From Siculibacillus lacustris (lineage in GTDB: Bacteria; Pseudomonadota; Alphaproteobacteria; Rhizobiales; Ancalomicrobiaceae): a stretch of 43,647 nt of DNA. Below the pieces are notes generated by a model. It ran no database searches and was not told the origin of the DNA. It worked only from the letters and a program-made list of their open reading frames with translations. Positions 37,756 to 43,647 of this stretch are shown piece by piece. Location of the stretch: assembly GCF_004328075.1 (NCBI RefSeq), contig NZ_SJFN01000027.1, forward strand, positions 1 through 43,647. The letters run 5' to 3'. The position numbers and the translations under genes were made by a program. The first letter of the stretch is position 1. The number at the start of each line of letters is the position of its first letter.

Positions 37756-38526
37756 ATGCGGATCTTGGTCCTGGGCGGCACGACGGAGGCGAGCGCGCTC
37801 GCCCGGGCGCTCGCCGCCCGTCCCGATCTCGACGCCACGCTGTCGCTGGCCGGCCGCACCGAGGCGCCGGCGGCCCAGCCGATTCCGACGCGAATCGGCG
37901 GGTTCGGCGGCGTCGCCGGTCTGGTCGAGTGGTTGCGGGCCGAGCGGGTCGACGTGCTGGTCGACGCCACTCATCCCTTCGCCGCGCAGATGTCGCGTCA
38001 TGCCGCCGCGGCCGCCGCCGAGACCGGGGTGGCCTTGGTCGCCCTGTCGCGTCCGCCGTGGCAGCGCGAATCGGGCGACCGCTGGATCGAGGTCGGCGAT
38101 CTCGACGCCGCGGCGCGGGCGATCGGCGAGACGCCGCGCCGGGTGCTGCTGACCACCGGCCGGCTCGGCCTCGCCGCCTTCGAGGTGGCGCCGCAGCACC
38201 ATTACGTGATCCGCACCATCGATCATCCCGGCGATCTCGACGGGCTGCCCGACCATGTCCTGCTGTTCGACCGCGGACCCTTCGATCTCGCCGCCGAGCG
38301 CGCCCTGATGACCGCCGCGCAGATCGACGTGGTGGTGACCAAGAACTCGGGCGGCACCGCCACCAAGGCCAAGATCGTCGCGGCGCGCGAACTCGGCCTG
38401 CCGGTGGTGATCGTCCAGCCGCCGGCGCGTCCCGACGTGCCGGTCGTCCACAGCGTCGCGGCCGTGCTCGCGTTCGTCGAGGCTCATCGTCCGCCCTCCG
38501 AAGTGCCGACCGAGCGCGGCGAATAG
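37756..38526 (+). CDS. cobK: Precorrin-6A reductase
   Basis: CobK (CbiJ-related) reduces precorrin-6A with NADPH to precorrin-6B. The 256-residue protein begins MRILVLGGTTEASALARALA, the family N-terminal motif. It continues with LVDATHPFAAQMSRHA, WIEVGDLDAAARAIG, VLLTTGRLGLAAF and the conserved VVTKNSGGTATKAKI. GGAGG lies 5 bp before ATG 37756. It is on the plus strand between two minus-strand cob units. Its 3' end overlaps the convergent cobJ end by 43 bp (38484-38526). Confidence 0.96.
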   Translation: MRILVLGGTTEASALARALAARPDLDATLSLAGRTEAPAAQPIPTRIGGFGGVAGLVEWLRAERVDVLVDATHPFAAQMSRHAAAAAAETGVALVALSRPPWQRESGDRWIEVGDLDAAARAIGETPRRVLLTTGRLGLAAFEVAPQHHYVIRTIDHPGDLDGLPDHVLLFDRGPFDLAAERALMTAAQIDVVVTKNSGGTATKAKIVAARELGLPVVIVQPPARPDVPVVHSVAAVLAFVEAHRPPSEVPTERGE

Positions 38527-39272
38527 ACCCAGGGCGCCCGCCCGTCGGGCCGCGCGATCACCCGCGTCTCGGAATTGCCGAGGATCACGCAGGTCGCCAT
38601 GTCGACGAGGTCGAGATCGGCGTCGGCCAGCGTCGTGACGATCAGCCGCTGATCGGGCCGGCCGACGGCGCGCGCCAGGATCACCACCGTGTCGGGCGCC
38701 CGCACGGCGCGCAGGGCGTCGAAGGCCTCGAAGATCTTGCGCGGGCGGGCGAGCGACTTCGGATTGTAGAGGGCGATCACGAAGTCGGCCGCCGCCGCCG
38801 TGGTCAGCCGCCGGATCACCACCTCCCAGGGCTTGAGATTGTCGGACAGCGAGATCGCGCAGAAGTCGGCGCCGAGCGGCGCCCCGACCGCGGCGGCGGC
38901 GGCCTGCATCGCCGAGACGCCGGGATGGACCGAGACGTCGAGGCGGCGCCACGCCGCTTCACCCCGGTCGATCGCCTCCATCACCGCCGCCGCCATGGCG
39001 AAGACGCCGGGGTCGCCGCCCGAGACCACCGCCACGTCGCGGCCGGCCGCGGCCAGTTCCAAACCATGGCGGGCGCGCTCGATCTCGACGCGGTTGTCGC
39101 TCTCGTGGCGGATCTGGCCGTCGCGCGGCGGGCAGCGCGCCACATAGGCGGCATAACCGACGAGGTCGGTCGCTTCCGCCAGGATCGCCGCGGTCTCCGG
39201 GGTCATCCAGGCGAGGGGGCCGGGGCCGGTGCCGATCACCCGCAGGCGGCCGGGAGGGGGGCGGACGGTCAT
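38484..39272 (-). CDS. cobJ: Precorrin-3B C17-methyltransferase
   Basis: CobJ methylates C17 and drives ring contraction to precorrin-4. The 262-residue tetrapyrrole methylase shows RLRVIGTGPGPLAWMTPETA at the start, then VGYAAYVARCPP, VAVVSGGDPGVFAMAAAVME, VHPGVSAMQAAAAAVGAPLG, DFCAISLSDNLKPWEVVIRR and the conserved ALYNPKSLARPRK. ATG 39272 overlaps the cobI stop as ATGA (39269-39272). Its last 14 codons, including VYSPRSVGTSEGGR, overlap the end of cobK on the other strand. Confidence 0.97.
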   Translation of the reverse strand: MTVRPPPGRLRVIGTGPGPLAWMTPETAAILAEATDLVGYAAYVARCPPRDGQIRHESDNRVEIERARHGLELAAAGRDVAVVSGGDPGVFAMAAAVMEAIDRGEAAWRRLDVSVHPGVSAMQAAAAAVGAPLGADFCAISLSDNLKPWEVVIRRLTTAAAADFVIALYNPKSLARPRKIFEAFDALRAVRAPDTVVILARAVGRPDQRLIVTTLADADLDLVDMATCVILGNSETRVIARPDGRAPWVYSPRSVGTSEGGR

Positions 39273-40030
39273 GGCCGACGTCCTTCGCCGGGGATCAGGA
39301 TCAGCGAGAAATAGGGGGCGCTGTCGTCGAGTTTGTCGGCGAGCGGCACCACCGTTTGCCCGGCCATGGTGCCGCGCTCGACGTAGGTCGCTCGCGCCAG
39401 CAGGCCGGCTCGATCGATCGCCCGGCGGACCTTGGCGAAGTTGGTGCCGAGCTTCATCACCACCGTCGCCTGACAGCCGTGCAGACCGGCGACCAGCGCC
39501 TCCTCGTCGAGGGTGCCGGGCAGCACCGACAGCACGTCGTCGCCCCAGGTCATGGCCAGCCCGGCGGCTGCCCAACAGCCGGCCATGCCGGTGACCCCGG
39601 GGGTGACGGCGGTCGGATAGCGGTCCTTGAGGCGCAGGTGCAGGTGCATGAACGACCCGTAGAACATCGGGTCGCCCTCGCAGATCAGCGCCACGTCGCG
39701 GCCGCCGTCGAGTTCCTCGGCGATGCGCGCGGCGCTCTCCTCGTAGAAGGCGCCGAGCGAGGAAATGTAGCGCTCCTCGCCGAAATGGGTCTCGGTGGTC
39801 ATCGGATAGGGCAATGCCAGTTCGACCTTGTCCGGCCCGATCCACGGATCGGCGATGGTGCGGGCGTGGCCGCGGCGGCCCTTCTTGGAGAAGAACGCCA
39901 CCACCGGGGTGCGCTCGATGATCTTCACCGCCCGGACGGTGACCAGATCGGGATCGCCCGGCCCGAGGCCGACGCCGTGGAAGGTCCCGGTCGCCGGGGC
40001 GGCGGGTGCGAGATCGAGGGCCATGGTCAT
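39269..40030 (-). CDS. cobI: Precorrin-2 C20-methyltransferase
   Basis: CobI methylates precorrin-2 at C20 to give precorrin-3A. The 253-residue protein carries FHGVGLGPGDPDLVTVRAVK, VAFFSKKGRRGHARTIAD, VALICEGDPMFYGSFMHLHL and AVTPGVTGMAGCWAAAGLAM, which identify it among the methylases. ATG 40030 overlaps the cobH stop as ATGA (40027-40030), which favours it over the second in-frame ATG at 40024. It belongs to the cobN-G-H-I-J unit, where each junction is an overlap or nearly so. Confidence 0.97.
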   Translation of the reverse strand: MTMALDLAPAAPATGTFHGVGLGPGDPDLVTVRAVKIIERTPVVAFFSKKGRRGHARTIADPWIGPDKVELALPYPMTTETHFGEERYISSLGAFYEESAARIAEELDGGRDVALICEGDPMFYGSFMHLHLRLKDRYPTAVTPGVTGMAGCWAAAGLAMTWGDDVLSVLPGTLDEEALVAGLHGCQATVVMKLGTNFAKVRRAIDRAGLLARATYVERGTMAGQTVVPLADKLDDSAPYFSLILIPGEGRRP

Positions 40031-40689
40031 TCCCTTTCACAGGCGAGGGCGTTGAGCGCCGCGGCGGTCATGGCGCTGCCGCCCTTGCGGCCGCGCACCA
40101 CCAGCGCCGGCACCCGCCCGTCGGTGAGGAGTGCCTCTTTCGATTCGGCGGCGCCGACGAAGCCGACCGGCATGCCGATCACCGCGGCGGGCAGGCCGGC
40201 GCCGGAGTCGATCAGCTCGAGCAGGCGGAACAGCGAGGTCGGGGCATTGCCGATCGCCACCACCGATCCGGCGAGATGCGGCCGCCACAGTTCCATCGCC
40301 GCGGCCGAGCGGGTGGTGCCGAGGAGGGCCGCGAGCGCCGCGACGCCGGGATCGCCGAGGGTGCAGATCACCCGATTGTCGGCCGGCAGGCGCGACCGCG
40401 TCACGCCGCGCGCCACCATCTCGGCGTCGCACAGGATCGGCGCGCCGGCGGCGAGCGCCGCGGCGGCGGCGGCACAGGCGCCGGGGGTGAACACCAGATC
40501 GGCGACGATCTCGACCATGCCGCAGGCATGGACGATGCGCACCGCGGTGCGCTCCTCGACCGGATCGACGAAGCGGCCGAGATCGGCTTCGGCACGGATG
40601 ATGCGGAACGACCGCTCGTAGATCGCCGCGCCGTCGCGCACGTAGTCGCGGGGGGCGGGGGGAGAGGCGGGGGAGGGCACGTGGACCAC
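40027..40689 (-). CDS. cobH: Precorrin-8X methylmutase
   Basis: CobH moves a methyl group from C11 to C12, giving hydrogenobyrinic acid. The 220-residue product has family segments IYERSFRIIRAEADLGRF, AVRIVHACGMVEIVADL with the key histidine, PILCDAEMVARGV, VVAIGNAPTSLFRLLELI and the C-terminal IGMPVGFVGAAESKEALL. No ATG fits the N terminus. The best start is GTG 40689 with GGAG 9 bp upstream; a second GTG lies nine bases further in. This start is 29 bp downstream of the cobG stop. Confidence 0.92.
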   Translation of the reverse strand: MVHVPSPASPPAPRDYVRDGAAIYERSFRIIRAEADLGRFVDPVEERTAVRIVHACGMVEIVADLVFTPGACAAAAAALAAGAPILCDAEMVARGVTRSRLPADNRVICTLGDPGVAALAALLGTTRSAAAMELWRPHLAGSVVAIGNAPTSLFRLLELIDSGAGLPAAVIGMPVGFVGAAESKEALLTDGRVPALVVRGRKGGSAMTAAALNALACERE

Positions 40690-40718
40690 GGGACGGGACT
40701 CCGAAGAGGGCGGGAGGG

Positions 40719-42029
40719 TCAGAACGGGGCGAGATCGGCGAGCGCCGAAGCCGCCTCGTCGAGGGTCAGGCCGGCGAGCCACGGCGCGTCCCAGGCGCGG
40801 CCGTCGCGGATCAGGTCGTAGCGATCGCCGCGGGCGGTGAGGGTGATCGGCGTCGGGCCGGGCCGGGCGCAGCCCTTCTCGCAGCCGGAGAGATGCAGCG
40901 TCGTGCCGCCGGGGGCGAGGCGGCGGGCGAGGCCGGCCAGCCGCTCGGCATCGGCGCGGGTGTCGCGGCCGCCGTTGCGACAGCCGCTCGATCCGGCGCA
41001 GGTGACCACCGCCAGACGTGGATCGTCGGCGCTGGTGATGAACTGCGCGGCGGTCAGCCAGGGGCGGATGCGGCCCATCTTCTCCGGCGCGATACCGGGG
41101 ATCAGCACCGCCCGCCACGGCGTCAATCTGAGTTCGCCCGAACCGCGCTCGCCGGCGAGATCGCCGATCAGCGCCAGCCGGTCGGCGGTCAGCCGGCCAT
41201 AGGGCGCGCCGAGGCCGAGGAAACCGACCGGGCCGGCGGTATGGTCGCCGAGTACGGCGTTCGCGCCGCCGGGTCGCGGCAAGGTGGCGACTTCGGCCAT
41301 CGCCGCACCGAAGCCCGCCGCCGCGAGCAGCGCGTCGAGGCCGACCCGGGCGATCAGCTCCGGCATCCGCCGCGGCGTCTCCGCGAGGTCGGCGCGCAAC
41401 CGCACCACGGCGCGGGCGAGCGCGACGGCGCTGGGCGCCGCCTCGCCGACCGCGACGACGGCGATCGGCCGGGCATGACCCGGTCGGTCGGCGATCGAGA
41501 TCAGCACCCGCGGTCCCTCGGGCGTCGCGAGCCCGGTCAGGCGCACGTCGGCGGCGACGTCGCCGAGGCCGCAGCGGCCGCCGTCGTCGACCACGAAGCC
41601 GAACTTGGGCGGCAGGGCGTGGAGCGCCGGATCCGCGACCAGCGCCGCCTCGAGCGCATGGGTCAGGGCGCGCCCGTCGATCGGCGCGCTCGCATCGAGG
41701 CCGGCGAGCGGGCTCGCCACGATGTTGCGCACCGCTTCGCTCGCCGCGTCCGGGTCGATCACCCCGAGGGCGTCGAGTTCGCCGATCAACTCGTCGACGT
41801 CGCCGGCGGCGACGCCGCGGATCTGCAGGTTGGCGCGCTGGGTCAGGTCGATCAGGCCGCTGCCGAGGCGGCGCGCGAGATCGGCGACGTCGCCGGCGAG
41901 CGTCGCCGACATCACCCCGCCCGACAGGCGCAGGCGGACGAGGAAACCGTCGCCGCTCTCCATCGGTCGGCGGGCGCCGGGGCACCAGCCGCGCACCAGG
42001 GCGGGATCGGGGTGATCGGAACGGGTCAT
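40719..42029 (-). CDS. cobG: Precorrin-3B synthase (oxygen-dependent monooxygenase)
   Basis: CobG converts precorrin-3A to precorrin-3B with molecular oxygen and marks the aerobic cobalamin route. The 436-residue protein is built like sulfite/nitrite reductases. The iron-sulfur cysteines are seen as C-x5-C in TCAGSSGCRNGG and C-x3-C in LSGCEKGCARPGPTP. The N terminus has RGWCPGARRPMESGDGFLVR and LTQRANLQIRGV. ATG 42029 overlaps the cobN stop as ATGA (42026-42029). The protein confirms that corrin synthesis here needs oxygen. Confidence 0.95.
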   Translation of the reverse strand: MTRSDHPDPALVRGWCPGARRPMESGDGFLVRLRLSGGVMSATLAGDVADLARRLGSGLIDLTQRANLQIRGVAAGDVDELIGELDALGVIDPDAASEAVRNIVASPLAGLDASAPIDGRALTHALEAALVADPALHALPPKFGFVVDDGGRCGLGDVAADVRLTGLATPEGPRVLISIADRPGHARPIAVVAVGEAAPSAVALARAVVRLRADLAETPRRMPELIARVGLDALLAAAGFGAAMAEVATLPRPGGANAVLGDHTAGPVGFLGLGAPYGRLTADRLALIGDLAGERGSGELRLTPWRAVLIPGIAPEKMGRIRPWLTAAQFITSADDPRLAVVTCAGSSGCRNGGRDTRADAERLAGLARRLAPGGTTLHLSGCEKGCARPGPTPITLTARGDRYDLIRDGRAWDAPWLAGLTLDEAASALADLAPF

Positions 42030-43647
42030 CCGGTGGCCTCCAGGGTTTCGCCGATGCGGCCGGCGACCGAATTGCGTCGGCTCGCCCACAGGCCGCGCGA
42101 CAGCGCCGTCTCGAAACTCGCGGCGACGGCGGCGGCGGCGCGCGGGTTGGCCTCGATCAGGAAGGCGCGCACCGCGTCGTCGCCGAGGGTGGCGTCCCAC
42201 GCCAGATCGAAGGCGGTGGTGGTCACCGCATCGGTCATCGCCGCGAAGGCGACGAGGTTGGCGACCGTCTCGGCGATCTCGGCGCCGCCGCGGTGGCCGT
42301 GGCGCATCTGCCCGGCGAGCCAGCGCGGATTGGCGGCGCGCGAGCGCACGACGCGGGCGATCTCCTGCGCGAGGCTGCGCACGGCGGGGCGGTCGCGCCG
42401 GGTGGTGTCGGCATGATAGAGCGCCGGGGTCGCGCCGAGGCTGGCCGCGGCGGCGGCGAATCCGCCCTCGTGTTCGGCGAAGGCGTCGGAATCGAGCACG
42501 TCCTGCCCCACCATGTCCTGGACGTGGACGAAGGCGTCGGCCGCCGCGACCCGGTCGGCGAAGGCCTCCGGCGCGGCGATGCCGGCGGCGTCGCGGCCGA
42601 AGGCATGGGCGGAGGCCGCGAGATAGCGCATCCCGAGATCGTCGCGGCTGTCCCAGCCGCCGGTCGCCAGGGTCACCGACAGGCCGGTGCCATAGGCGCC
42701 CGGCGCCGCCCCGAAGATCCGCCAGCCGGCGTCCGGCGCGGTGCCGGCTTCGCGCACCGCGGCGGCGAGGGGATTGGTCGCGTCGTCCTCGTCGAGGGCG
42801 GCGATCGCCCGCACCGCGTCGTCGTAGAGGGCGATCTGGCTCTCGAACACGTCGCGGAACAGGCCGGAGATGCGCAGCGTCACGTCGACCCGCGGCCGGC
42901 CGATCACCGCCGGCTTGAGGATCTCGAAGCCCGACAGGCGGGCGGAAGCCGCGTCCCACACCGGCCGCGCGCCGATCAGCGCGAAGGCCTGGGCGAGATC
43001 GTCGCCGCCGGTGCGCATGGTCGCCGAGCCCCACAGATCGAGCACGATCCGCTGCGGCCAGTCGCCGTGGTCCTGGACATAGCGAGCGATCACCTCGTCG
43101 GCGGTGCGCCGGCCGATCTCCCAGGCGGTGCGGGTCGGCACCCCGCGCGGATCGACGGCATGGAGGTTGCGCCCGGTCGGCAGCACGTCGAGGCGGCCCG
43201 ACGACAGCGCGCCGGCCGGTCCCGGGGCCACGAAGCGGCCGTCGAGGGCGGCGAGCAGCCCGGCTCGTTCTGCCGCCGCACAGGCCGCGAGGCGCTCGGC
43301 GAGATCGCCGGTCAGCGCCGGATCGAGGCCCTCGGACAGGGTTTCGGCCGCCGCGGCCCCGAGCGCCGGCGAGGCGGCGCGGCCGAAGACGTGCAGGCCG
43401 TCGCCGATGCGGGCGTCCTTGAGGTCGCACAGCCAGGCGTCGAGCCGCACCAGCGCCTCGGCCGGGTCCATGCCTTCGGCGATGCCGCTCTCGGCGGCCA
43501 GCCCGCTGTCGCGGGCCTTGTCGAGCACCGCCGCGGCGATCAGCCGGGCGCGCCGGGCGTCGAGCCCCTGGGCCTGGGAGAATTCGTCGAGCAGCGCCTC
43601 GATCTCGGCCGCCGCGCCATGGGCGCCGGCCCGCATCAGCGGCGGGG
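42026..43647 (-). CDS. cobN: Cobaltochelatase large subunit CobN (partial, C-terminal part)
   Basis: CobN is the large subunit of the ATP-dependent aerobic cobaltochelatase CobNST, which inserts cobalt into hydrogenobyrinic acid a,c-diamide. The frame is open to the window edge, so only about 540 C-terminal residues of a protein of roughly 1250 or more are present. Recognisable blocks are PTGRNLHAVDPRGVPTRTAW, LDLWGSATMRTGGDDLAQAF, DVTLRISGLFRDVFESQIAL, DLGMRYLAASAHAFGR, VQDMVGQDVLDSDAFAEHEG and LAGQMRHGHRGGAEIAETV. It heads the cobN-G-H-I-J unit. Any cobalamin riboswitch or cobW would lie outside the window. Confidence 0.96.
   Translation of the reverse strand, partial: PPLMRAGAHGAAAEIEALLDEFSQAQGLDARRARLIAAAVLDKARDSGLAAESGIAEGMDPAEALVRLDAWLCDLKDARIGDGLHVFGRAASPALGAAAAETLSEGLDPALTGDLAERLAACAAAERAGLLAALDGRFVAPGPAGALSSGRLDVLPTGRNLHAVDPRGVPTRTAWEIGRRTADEVIARYVQDHGDWPQRIVLDLWGSATMRTGGDDLAQAFALIGARPVWDAASARLSGFEILKPAVIGRPRVDVTLRISGLFRDVFESQIALYDDAVRAIAALDEDDATNPLAAAVREAGTAPDAGWRIFGAAPGAYGTGLSVTLATGGWDSRDDLGMRYLAASAHAFGRDAAGIAAPEAFADRVAAADAFVHVQDMVGQDVLDSDAFAEHEGGFAAAAASLGATPALYHADTTRRDRPAVRSLAQEIARVVRSRAANPRWLAGQMRHGHRGGAEIAETVANLVAFAAMTDAVTTTAFDLAWDATLGDDAVRAFLIEANPRAAAAVAASFETALSRGLWASRRNSVAGRIGETLEATG

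Overview
The window is GC-rich (well above 65% by eye) and gene-dense, with strong third-position G/C codon bias. An ImuA-ImuB-DnaE2 mutasome behind a GAAC-N7-GAAC type LexA box, an aerobic cob cluster with CobG and CobN, a globin-coupled chemoreceptor and an apparent alpha-r8/MmgR small RNA together point to an alphaproteobacterium, probably Hyphomicrobiales (Rhizobiales). The genus cannot be fixed from the sequence alone.

Layout. 1-486: the 3' end of an IS5-family element, present as an exact 238-bp tandem duplication. 487-1830: no gene; an AT-rich patch (about 540-720), then two and a half imperfect tandem repeats of about 345-380 bp with palindromic segments. 1831-8195 (+): LexA-controlled imuA-imuB-dnaE2. 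8228-13143 (-): a sugar-phosphate-isomerase-like TIM barrel, an AGE-family isomerase and a hybrid histidine kinase. 13326-14960 (+): a lone double-ATPase ABC protein. 14971-17141 (-): ethanolamine ammonia-lyase, eutB-eutC. 17319-18389 (-): an Old Yellow Enzyme. 18595-19977 (-): a soluble globin-coupled chemoreceptor, divergent from 20382-23765 (+), a membrane MASE1/PAS/GGDEF/EAL protein. 23838-28200 (-): an RND efflux pump with its fusion protein. 28331-30440 (-): a PAS-only Aer-like protein translationally overlapped with a chemoreceptor that carries a C-terminal PilZ domain. 30790-30873 (+): an MmgR/suhB-type sRNA with a textbook terminator. 30891-31316 (-): a group III truncated haemoglobin. 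31424-43647: a cobalamin cluster in mixed orientation (cobB, cobA, cbiD, a small membrane protein, cobM, cobE, cobL, cobK, cobJ, cobI, cobH, cobG, partial cobN).

How it fits together. The mutasome is the SOS-inducible error-prone repair module. The cob cluster makes the corrin ring up to the a,c-diamide and starts cobalt insertion; EutBC needs adenosylcobalamin, so product and consumer lie in one neighbourhood. From 18.6 to 30.4 kb the genes form a taxis/second-messenger block: a haem oxygen sensor, a c-di-GMP turnover enzyme, and a predicted two-protein redox (FAD) receptor with a c-di-GMP-binding tail.

Most novel candidate: the PAS + MCP-PilZ pair (28331-30440). It looks like an E. coli Aer cut into two proteins, as in the CetA/CetB energy-taxis pair of Campylobacter, with a c-di-GMP input added to the receptor. 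Other points of interest are the sRNA, the LexA box that overlaps the annotatable imuA start, the roughly 180-residue low-complexity insertion in ImuA, and the repeats in front of it.
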